Source: Nitrospinaceae bacterium (GTDB lineage: Bacteria > Nitrospinota > Nitrospinia > Nitrospinales > Nitrospinaceae). From it: a stretch of 7,288 nt of DNA. Positions 1-5,959 of this stretch are shown piece by piece. A program made the position numbers and the translations under genes. How positions within the stretch are numbered: the first letter of the stretch is position 1; every line of letters begins with the position of its first letter. The stretch lies in NCBI GenBank assembly GCA_029261615.1, contig JAJDAX010000006.1, positions 1 through 7,288 of the forward strand, read 5' to 3'. Below the pieces are notes generated by a model that had not been told where the DNA came from, ran no database searches, and worked only from the letters and a program-made list of their open reading frames with translations.

Positions 1-852
1 GTGCGAGAGGACACTGAATCTGAAACGGATTCAGAACCGGCCATTGAATTGAGCGCAGAAGACCTCACGCCTGACGATGATGAGCCGATTGTTGAACCGG
101 TATCCTTGTCAGATGAAGACCTCACGGAACAGGCAGAGCCTGAAGCAGACCCCCAAACAGAGGCTGAAACAGAGCCCGCGCCGGAGCCTGAAGACGAAAC
201 TGAAGAAGAGAGTGCTTACTCCTATCTGCTGACAAATGACCGCATGACCGACTTTGATGAATCCCGGATGCCGCCCGATTCTATTTCGGCATCGAACCCC
301 GAACCTGAGGCCGTTGACACGATGGAAACCGAAACGGAGAATGCCGAACCCGTTGAAACCGGGCAGGAAGAACAACAAATCGAGGACACGGCTTCACCTG
401 ATTTTTTTCTTGGAGAACCGCGCCGGGATCCAGATCCGGTAGAAGATCTGGAACAGGCATTCCAATCGGTCAGTGGGGATAATCGGGATAACAACCCGCC
501 CAAGCCAACTGCGGAACCTGAGGGTGCCAGCACGGATGCCACACCGGACCTTATCAGGGAAAGTCAGGCTTTTCTGGCTGAGCAAACAGGAGTCCCTGCA
601 CCATCGGCGACTCCCCAAAAACCCGCTCCCGCTCCGGGTTTCAGTGAAGAACACATGACCGAAGCCATGGTCCAGCACGCCGCGCGGGTTCTCGAAGCGG
701 GCCTCGACCGAAATCTCAAAAAAGAACTTTCGGGAATTTCAGAGCAGATCAACAAGGTCGTGCGCGACGTGGTTCAGGAAATGGCACCGGAAATTATCCG
801 TGATGTCATCCGTCAGGAAATTCAGGAAATCCGCAAATCTCAACAGAACTGA
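1..852 (+). CDS. Acidic, proline-rich disordered protein with C-terminal helical tail (5' end probably cut by window)
   Basis: I do not recognise a named gene. The frame is open from the first base; a GTG sits at position 1, but this is the window edge, so the true start is probably upstream and an N-terminal domain may be missing. Of the 283 visible residues, about 1-217 are dominated by Glu, Asp, Pro, Thr and Ser with recurring EPE/TEPEP-like units, predicted disordered and strongly negative. Residues about 218-283 differ: a helix-forming segment with regularly spaced hydrophobics, including VVRDVVQEMAPEIIRDVIRQ, ending in a basic RKSQQN tail. An acidic Pro/Glu/Asp linker followed by a short C-terminal helical module recalls the layout of the polar organiser PopZ, and similar tails close some deltaproteobacterial response regulators; both are analogies, not assignments. 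No signal peptide or membrane segment is visible. It ends with TGA, 218 bp before valS, which has its own promoter, so cotranscription is not required. Confidence 0.8.
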   Translation: MREDTESETDSEPAIELSAEDLTPDDDEPIVEPVSLSDEDLTEQAEPEADPQTEAETEPAPEPEDETEEESAYSYLLTNDRMTDFDESRMPPDSISASNPEPEAVDTMETETENAEPVETGQEEQQIEDTASPDFFLGEPRRDPDPVEDLEQAFQSVSGDNRDNNPPKPTAEPEGASTDATPDLIRESQAFLAEQTGVPAPSATPQKPAPAPGFSEEHMTEAMVQHAARVLEAGLDRNLKKELSGISEQINKVVRDVVQEMAPEIIRDVIRQEIQEIRKSQQN

Positions 853-924
853 TTTCTTCCCGTTGAAAAGGTTGGAAGTTTAAAGGCCCCTTCGCGGCGG
901 GAATCGTGAACAAAAAATATTAGT

Positions 925-952
925 TTGCTGACCGGGTAGACCGCTGTACAAT
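925..952 (+). promoter_or_regulatory. Likely sigma70-type promoter for valS
   Basis: A TTGCTG -35-like hexamer (925-930) and a TACAAT -10 hexamer (947-952, five of six matches to TATAAT) are separated by 16 bp. Transcription would start near 959, giving a leader of about 110 nt before the valS ATG. It lies in the only sizeable gap upstream of valS. The hexamers are seen directly; promoter function is inferred. Confidence 0.55.
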
Positions 953-970
953 GCGCGCCTGCTCAGTTCT

Positions 971-1027
971 ATGATCGTTAAAAATAAATTCACCACCTAT
1001 CTGCAAAGCCACCCAAAACGGTTTTGA
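971..1027 (+). other. Short 18-codon ORF in the valS leader, coding status doubtful
   Basis: ATG at 971 opens an 18-codon frame (MIVKNKFTTYLQSHPKRF) that stops with TGA at 1025-1027, inside the predicted valS leader transcript. The TGA falls at the end of a small hairpin with CAAAA/TTTTG arms (1014-1026). There is no visible Shine-Dalgarno before the ATG and only one Val codon, so a classical attenuation leader peptide with a run of Val codons is not supported. It may be chance. Confidence 0.15.
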
Positions 1028-1037
1028 GAATTTCCAG

Positions 1038-1059
1038 GCGCCTCTGAATTCAGAGGCGC
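1038..1059 (+). promoter_or_regulatory. Perfect inverted repeat / hairpin just before valS ribosome binding site
   Basis: Arms GCGCCTCTG and CAGAGGCGC flank an AATT loop: 9 perfect base pairs, mostly G-C, ending 2 bp before the Shine-Dalgarno. No T-run follows, so it is not a standard intrinsic terminator. In RNA it would be a stable stem in the valS 5' leader, able to influence ribosome access or mRNA stability. As DNA it is also a perfect 22-bp palindrome and could bind a dimeric regulator. The structure is certain; its role is not known. Confidence 0.6.
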
Positions 1060-1061
1060 GT

Positions 1062-1066
1062 TAAGG
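1062..1066 (+). promoter_or_regulatory. Ribosome binding site of valS
   Basis: TAAGG ends 4 nt before the ATG at 1071, a short but usable spacing. It supports this ATG as the start; the encoded N-terminus (MIQLDKQYDP) also matches the expected beginning of a bacterial ValRS. Confidence 0.6.
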
Positions 1067-1070
1067 CACT

Positions 1071-3728
1071 ATGATTCAATTAGACAAACAATACGATCCG
1101 GAAAATGTCGAGGAACGCTGGATAAAGTTCTGGGACGACAAAGGCCTGGCCAAAGCGGATGAAACCAAGCCTGGCGAAACTTATTCCATGGCGATTCCTC
1201 CGCCCAACATCACTGGCTCCCTCCACATCGGCCATGCCTTCAACAACACCCTGCAGGATGTTCTGGCACGTTGGAAACGCATGTCCGGCTTCAACACCCT
1301 GTGGCAACCGGGCACCGACCACGCCGGGATCGCGACACAGAATGTTGTCGAACGCCAGTTAAAAGCCGAAGGCATCACGCGACACGATATCGGGCGTGAA
1401 CAATTTATTGAGCGCGTCTGGAAATGGCGCGATGAATCCGGCGGCACCATCGCCAAACAACTGCGGCGACTTGGCTGCACACTCGACTGGGAGCGCGACC
1501 GCTTCACCATGGACGAGGGATTGTCGAAAGCCGTCCGTGAAGTTTTCGTCACGCTCTACGAGCAGGGGTTGATCTACAAAGGCGACTACATCATCAACTG
1601 GTGTCCGCGCTGTCACACTGCACTGTCGGATCTTGAAGTCGAGCACGAAGAAAAACCGGGCAAGCTGTATCACATCCGTTACAAGTTCCAAGATGGCGGA
1701 GGTGAACTGGTCGTCGCCACCACGCGACCGGAAACCCTGCTCGGGGATACTGCGGTCGCGGTTAACCCGGACGACGAGCGGCATAAGGCGCATCATGGTA
1801 AATCCGTCGTCCTTCCTCTTCTCAACCGCGAGATTCCGGTCATCCTGGACGATTATGTCGACACCGAGTTTGGTACCGGTGCGTTGAAAGTAACACCCGC
1901 TCACGACCCGAACGATTTTGAAATTGGAAAGCGGCACGACCTGCCTTCAATCAATATCATGGATATCGACGCCCGCATCAACGCCGAGGGCGGCCCCTAT
2001 GCCGGGCAGGACCGGATGGAAGCGCGCGACAGCATCGTTAAAGATCTGGAAACGGCGGAGTTGCTGGTCAAAATTGAAGACCATATTCACAAGGTCGGTC
2101 ACTGCTATCGCTGTAGGACGGTTGTCGAACCTTACTTGTCCAAACAGTGGTTCGTTAAAACCAAACCGCTGGCCGAACCGGCAATCGAAGCGGTCAAAAG
2201 TGGACGTATCACCATCACTCCACAGTTCTGGGAAAACACCTACTTTGACTGGATGGAAAATATCCGCGACTGGTGTATCTCACGCCAGATTTGGTGGGGA
2301 CATCAGATCCCGGCATGGGCCTGTAACAAGTGCGGGGAATTTACCGTCTCGCGCGAAGACCCGACGGCCTGCAGCGCTTGTGGCTCCGCAGACTTGACCC
2401 GGGAAACAGACGTACTCGACACCTGGTTCAGTTCCGCCCTGTGGCCGTTTTCGACACTTGGTTGGCCGGACCAGACAGAATCCCTCAAACAGTATTACCC
2501 CACCACCGTACTCTGCACCGGATTCGACATCCTGTTTTTCTGGGTGGCGCGGATGATTATGATGGGGTTGAAGTTCATGGACGACATTCCTTTTGAGCAT
2601 GTCTACATCCACGCTCTGATCCGTGACGCCGAGGGTGCCAAGATGAGTAAGACCAAGGGCAATGTCATCGATCCGCTTTTGATGATGGAGCGCTACGGCA
2701 CCGATGCCCTGCGTTTTACACTGGCTGCCTTTGCTGCTCAGGGCCGCGACATCAAACTGGATGAAGACCGTATCGACGGGTATCGCAACTTCTGCAACAA
2801 AATGTGGAACGCTTCGCGGTTTGCCTTCATGAACCTCGAAGGGTACAATGGAACCTGTGCCCTTGAAAAATCAGATGACTGGACGCTGGCCGACCGCTGG
2901 ATCCTGAGCCGTCTCAACGCCACTGCTCAGGAAGTTGATCGCACCTTGACCCAGTTTAAATTCAATGAAGCGGCGCATGCGATCTACAAATTTATCTGGA
3001 ACGAGTTTTGCGACTGGTACATTGAGCTGTCGAAATCCCGATTACTCTCGGAAGGTCCAGGAAAAAGAGTCGCGCAAAATGTTTTGATTCATGTTCTGGA
3101 AGCGAGCCTGAAGCTCCTGCATCCCTTCATGCCGTTCATCACCGAAGAAATCTGGCAGAAACTTCCGGCGGATGGTGACAGCATCATGACCGCTCCATAT
3201 CCAGTTCCGAATTTAGATACTGCCTCCACCGAGGCGGAATCCCGAATGAATATTTTGATGGGGGTTATTAATGGTATTCGGAATATACGAGGGGAGATGA
3301 ATCTGAGTCCAAAACGGAAACTGAATGTTTCTGTTCAGTGCGAGGCAACAGACACCCTCGCCGTTATAGAGCACTCTTCTCAATATATCAAGGAGTTAGC
3401 CCGGGTTGAGGAACTTCACCTGGGTGCCGATAAGGAAAAACCAAAGGTCGCCGCCACATTTGTTGATGGGGCTTTGCAAGGCCATGTCGATCTTGAAGGA
3501 CTGATGGATTTTGACGAGGAAAAGAAACGACTAGAAAAAGAGTTGAAAAAAATTGAAAAAGACTTCATAAATATGAGTAAGAAACTATCCAATCCGGAGT
3601 TTATTAAAAAGGCACCTCCAGAAGTCATTGAGAAAGACCGGCAGCGTCAGGAATTCCTGTCTGAGAAGCGTGCCAAACTCCAAACACATTTAGAAACTAT
3701 TGAGCGGGCAATTTCCTCACTGTCCTGA
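1071..3728 (+). CDS. valS: Valyl-tRNA synthetase
   Basis: Class I aminoacyl-tRNA synthetase that charges tRNA-Val with valine in the cytoplasm and hydrolyses mischarged Thr-tRNA-Val. The complete 885-residue protein has normal length. Visible in order: ATP-binding PPPN and HIGH motif (HIGH at 52-55); CP1 editing domain with TTRPETLLGDT (217-227) and GTGALKVTPAHDPND (268-282); conserved WWGHQIPAW; DILFFWVARMIMMG; the second ATP motif as KMSKT (524-528), where KMSKS is usual; anticodon-binding helical domain from about residue 602; and a C-terminal Lys/Glu-rich coiled coil (about 813-885) typical of ValRS. Two cysteine sets are intact: C178/C181 with C345/C348, and a zinc-ribbon set C418/C421/C434/C437, as in zinc-binding bacterial ValRS. 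Own promoter, leader hairpin and Shine-Dalgarno precede it. Codon use becomes clearly more AT-rich in about the last 160 codons. Identity is essentially certain. Confidence 0.98.
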   Translation: MIQLDKQYDPENVEERWIKFWDDKGLAKADETKPGETYSMAIPPPNITGSLHIGHAFNNTLQDVLARWKRMSGFNTLWQPGTDHAGIATQNVVERQLKAEGITRHDIGREQFIERVWKWRDESGGTIAKQLRRLGCTLDWERDRFTMDEGLSKAVREVFVTLYEQGLIYKGDYIINWCPRCHTALSDLEVEHEEKPGKLYHIRYKFQDGGGELVVATTRPETLLGDTAVAVNPDDERHKAHHGKSVVLPLLNREIPVILDDYVDTEFGTGALKVTPAHDPNDFEIGKRHDLPSINIMDIDARINAEGGPYAGQDRMEARDSIVKDLETAELLVKIEDHIHKVGHCYRCRTVVEPYLSKQWFVKTKPLAEPAIEAVKSGRITITPQFWENTYFDWMENIRDWCISRQIWWGHQIPAWACNKCGEFTVSREDPTACSACGSADLTRETDVLDTWFSSALWPFSTLGWPDQTESLKQYYPTTVLCTGFDILFFWVARMIMMGLKFMDDIPFEHVYIHALIRDAEGAKMSKTKGNVIDPLLMMERYGTDALRFTLAAFAAQGRDIKLDEDRIDGYRNFCNKMWNASRFAFMNLEGYNGTCALEKSDDWTLADRWILSRLNATAQEVDRTLTQFKFNEAAHAIYKFIWNEFCDWYIELSKSRLLSEGPGKRVAQNVLIHVLEASLKLLHPFMPFITEEIWQKLPADGDSIMTAPYPVPNLDTASTEAESRMNILMGVINGIRNIRGEMNLSPKRKLNVSVQCEATDTLAVIEHSSQYIKELARVEELHLGADKEKPKVAATFVDGALQGHVDLEGLMDFDEEKKRLEKELKKIEKDFINMSKKLSNPEFIKKAPPEVIEKDRQRQEFLSEKRAKLQTHLETIERAISSLS

Positions 3729-3813
3729 GTGACGTTATTCCAACCTATCGTATTTGAAATTGCCGCAGATTTCTTCCGGGGTACCAACAGATGGTTATGA
3801 CCCACGGACCTTG

Positions 3814-3834
3814 TAGTTGGCAGGCAGCCGACTA
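3814..3834. repeat. Hairpin downstream of valS
   Basis: Arms TAGTTGGC and GCCGACTA flank loop AGGCA, giving 8 pairs as RNA including one G-U. There is no T-run after it on the plus strand, so it is not a standard terminator, though it could protect the valS 3' end if transcription reads through. The structure is real on paper; its function is unknown. Confidence 0.35.
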
Positions 3835-3884
3835 ATCAAAATAGCTTACAAAACTTGAAGGCATTATAACCTTGGCTTCATACA

Positions 3885-4022
3885 TCAATCCTTCATGCGT
3901 GTAAGCCCGCCCGAAAAAGGGCCAATTGCCCAGACGCACAATATAAACAGGGCACCTAAAAAAATTACTTTTGGCAACGAGTCTTCATAGTTAATTGACC
4001 GCGAAGAGGGCGTTGCCGGCAA
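3885..4022 (-). CDS. Candidate small single-span membrane protein (45 aa)
   Basis: The minus strand is open from about 4070 down to a TGA at 3885-3887. With the TTG at 4022-4020 as start it encodes 45 residues: a polar N-terminus (PATPSSRSINYEDS), a continuous hydrophobic stretch (VIFLGALFILCVWAIGPF, about 18 residues, long enough for one membrane span) and a short charged tail ending GGLTRMKD. No ATG exists in frame before the hydrophobic segment, and no clear Shine-Dalgarno precedes the TTG; an AAGG lies further upstream, before an ATT. The TGA overlaps an ATG (TGATG) that opens a 17-codon frame. It points away from pepF and toward the valS end. It could equally be a chance hydrophobic frame opposite a polar one. 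I do not recognise it. Confidence 0.25.
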   Translation of the reverse strand: MPATPSSRSINYEDSLPKVIFLGALFILCVWAIGPFSGGLTRMKD

Positions 4023-4023
4023 C
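3973..4023. repeat. Overlapping inverted repeats upstream of pepF
   Basis: GGCAACG (3973-3979) can pair with CGTTGCC (4011-4017), continued inward by TCTTC (3982-3986) with GAAGA (4003-4007). The 3' arm also belongs to a perfect 12-bp palindrome, GTTGCCGGCAAC (4012-4023), so the two pairings exclude each other. This may be a regulatory element of pepF or an operator; nothing shows which. Confidence 0.4.
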
Positions 4024-4056
4024 TGAAATTTTGTACGAATAAGAGACCTTTTTTTA

Positions 4057-4078
4057 ATGATTCTAAAATGGTTCTAAA
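4057..4078 (+). repeat. 11-bp imperfect tandem repeat at the pepF start
   Basis: ATGATTCTAAA (4057-4067) is followed at once by ATGGTTCTAAA (4068-4078), ten of eleven bases identical. Each copy begins with an ATG that opens a tiny frame: MILKWF from 4057, stopping at 4075-4077, and MVLKI from 4068, stopping at 4083-4085. The second stop shares its last base with the pepF ATG (TAATG). Confidence 0.5.
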
Positions 4079-4084
4079 AATTTA

Positions 4085-5896
4085 ATGTCTTCTACCTCAA
4101 TTGAACTGCTGGCCCGAGATCAGGTCGGAGAACAAAACACCTGGGACCTTGGGGGACTGTATAGCTCTTCCCAGGCCTGGGAAGCGGACCTGAGTTCCCT
4201 GGATTCACAGTTACAGGACTACGCCACCTATCAGGGAACGCTGGGGGATTCTGCAACAAGCCTGAAAACCTGTCTGGAATTCGACATGAATTATTCCCGC
4301 ATCCTGGACAAGGTTTATACCTACGCTCATTTGCGGTCGGATGAAGACAAGACCAACTCAGTGCAGCAGGCCAATTATGATAAGTCGATGACGCTCCTCA
4401 CCAAGTACCAGCAAGCACGGAGTTTCATCATGTCTGAAATCATGGCCATTCCCGAGGAAACCATAACCGCCTTCCTGGCCGACCCTGAGCTTGATTTCTT
4501 CCGGTTGTCTCTTGAAAGACAGTTGCGCTATCGAGAGCACACCCTGTCGACCAAAGAAGAGGCGTTGCTGGCAGGCGCATCGGAGATGGGCCGTACAGCA
4601 AGCAACACTTTCAGCATGCTCGATAATGCTGACATGACATTCGGCACCATTCAGGATGAAGACGGCAGTGACATCACGCTCACCCACGGGAATTTCATGA
4701 GCCTGCTACAGCGGCAGGACCGGTCGATCCGAAAGCAGGCCTTTGAAACATTTTTTAAATCTTACGAAGCACACCGTCACACTCTGGCCAGCCTGCTGGG
4801 TGGCAGTCTTAAAAAAGACACGTTTTTCACAAGGGCACGAAATTTTTCAACAAATCGGGGACGGGCACTGTTCGCAGAAAACATTCCGGTAACGGTTTAT
4901 GACAACCTTATCGAAGCAGTTCACCGCAAACTGTCCCCCTTATATCGTTATTTTGAATTAAGAAAACGAGTCCTGGATCTGGACGAGCTTCATATCTACG
5001 ACACCCATGTGTCTCTGGTGAAAGATTGCCAGTGGAATATGCCTTTTGAGGAGGCCGTGGATGAAATCACGACTGCCTTACAACCGCTTGGTGGAGAATA
5101 CGGGGCCATCGTCCGGCAGGGATTGCTCGACGACCGGTGGGTCGATCGCTATGAGAACTCTGGCAAACGCAGCGGTGCATACTCCTCAGGCTGTTATGAT
5201 TCAAACCCGTTTATCCTGATGAACTATGTAGACGACAATATCAACAGTGTGTACACTCTGGCGCACGAAGCGGGTCACTCCATGCACTCGCATTTTTCTA
5301 AAGCCAACCAGCAATACCTGTATGCGGATTACACTATTTTCGTAGCCGAAGTCGCCTCGACATTTAACGAAGCCCTGCTGACCCGACATTTCCTGAGCCA
5401 GGACATCAGCAAAGAAATGCGTATCTATCTTGTCTGCCGGGAAATCGATAATTTTCGCGGAACTCTCATTCGCCAAACCATGTTTGCCGAATTCGAATAT
5501 CAAATCTATGCAGCCGCCGAGGCGGGAGAGCCCCTCACGGCTGATTCTTTTCAGGAACGTTACCACCAACTGCTGGAGCGGTATTTTGGTCCGGGTGTGA
5601 AGCTTGATCCACAGCTCGATCTGGAGTGTTTCCGCATCCCGCATTTTTATTTCGGGTTTTATGTTTATAAGTACGCGACGGGAATTTCCGCTGCCTACGC
5701 CCTGGCCGATCGGGTCATGAATGGCGGTGCAGCGGAACAGGAAGCCTACCTGAACTTCCTGAAAAGCGGTGGGTCGAAGTTCCCCATCGATTTACTGAAA
5801 GATGCCGGTGTGGATATGAATACACCGGATCCCGTTGAAACGGCGCTGGACACGTTCACCGGACTGGTCGATCAATTGGAAACACTGCTGAACTGA
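4085..5896 (+). CDS. pepF: Oligoendopeptidase F, M3B zinc metallopeptidase
   Basis: Cytoplasmic zinc endopeptidase that cuts short peptides, with a role in peptide turnover. The 603 residues match the usual PepF length of about 600. After a short N-terminus, NTWDLGGLY (about 17-25) is the typical family opening. The helical PepF N-terminal domain follows, then the M3 catalytic domain. The HExxH zinc motif is HEAGH at 394-398 (H394, catalytic E395, H398); the third zinc ligand is expected at E422 in FVAEVASTFNE. The conserved C-terminal segment IPHFYFGFYVYKYATG, which lines the active site in the family, is intact. No signal peptide is visible. The ATG has no clear Shine-Dalgarno; it overlaps the stop of a five-codon frame (TAATG), so start efficiency or coupling may matter. 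No upstream in-frame ATG is available. The 291-aa gene follows 63 bp later on the same strand. Family assignment is secure. Confidence 0.96.
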   Translation: MSSTSIELLARDQVGEQNTWDLGGLYSSSQAWEADLSSLDSQLQDYATYQGTLGDSATSLKTCLEFDMNYSRILDKVYTYAHLRSDEDKTNSVQQANYDKSMTLLTKYQQARSFIMSEIMAIPEETITAFLADPELDFFRLSLERQLRYREHTLSTKEEALLAGASEMGRTASNTFSMLDNADMTFGTIQDEDGSDITLTHGNFMSLLQRQDRSIRKQAFETFFKSYEAHRHTLASLLGGSLKKDTFFTRARNFSTNRGRALFAENIPVTVYDNLIEAVHRKLSPLYRYFELRKRVLDLDELHIYDTHVSLVKDCQWNMPFEEAVDEITTALQPLGGEYGAIVRQGLLDDRWVDRYENSGKRSGAYSSGCYDSNPFILMNYVDDNINSVYTLAHEAGHSMHSHFSKANQQYLYADYTIFVAEVASTFNEALLTRHFLSQDISKEMRIYLVCREIDNFRGTLIRQTMFAEFEYQIYAAAEAGEPLTADSFQERYHQLLERYFGPGVKLDPQLDLECFRIPHFYFGFYVYKYATGISAAYALADRVMNGGAAEQEAYLNFLKSGGSKFPIDLLKDAGVDMNTPDPVETALDTFTGLVDQLETLLN

Positions 5897-5946
5897 CCTT
5901 GTCCCATATTAGAAACACCAACGCTGAGTTTTTTAACCCCCACGAT

Positions 5947-5952
5947 AAAGGA
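5947..5952 (+). promoter_or_regulatory. Ribosome binding site deciding a TTG start
   Basis: AAAGGA ends 7 nt before the TTG at 5960. This is the best-placed start signal for the downstream gene, which has no ATG near its N-terminus; the first in-frame ATGs lie around codons 49 and 51, inside the low-complexity region. Confidence 0.6.
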
Positions 5953-5959
5953 TTGTGTT

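Larger units (their letters stand above)
3729..4084. other. 356-bp intergenic region between valS and pepF
   Basis: No ORF over 60 codons lies here. It is more AT-rich than the genes. It holds several inverted repeats (3814-3834, 3896-3938, 3973-4023), an 11-bp tandem repeat touching the pepF start, and a candidate minus-strand small ORF (3885-4022). I see no stem followed by a T-run after valS, so no canonical intrinsic terminator. No strong promoter for pepF stands out: partial -35-like words (TTGGCA at 3971, TTGACC at 3995, TTGCCG at 4013) lack good -10 partners at proper spacing. Confidence 0.7.

Noticed and set aside
14..34. 7-bp inverted repeat CTGAATC/GATTCAG at the window start
   Set aside because: Lies within coding sequence built from repeated Glu/Ser/Thr codons, which readily create such repeats.
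953..1070. T-box riboswitch controlling valS
   Set aside because: No T-box core sequence, no specifier loop layout and no terminator/antiterminator pair with a T-run.
3729..3800. GTG directly after the valS stop opening a 23-codon frame
   Set aside because: No ribosome binding site and too short to judge; continuation in the same frame as valS is expected by chance.
3790..3840. Minus-strand stretch loosely resembling a tRNA T-arm and anticodon region (GTGG, 7-nt loop, CCAT)
   Set aside because: No TTCGA-type T-loop, no acceptor stem and no cloverleaf could be assembled; four pairs with a 7-nt loop are easily found by chance.
3895..3990. Plus-strand 31-codon frame from ATG at 3895 (MRVSPPEKGPIAQTHNINRA...)
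   Set aside because: No Shine-Dalgarno, no recognisable domain, and it lies opposite the candidate membrane ORF; at most one of the two could be real, and the minus frame has the more protein-like profile.
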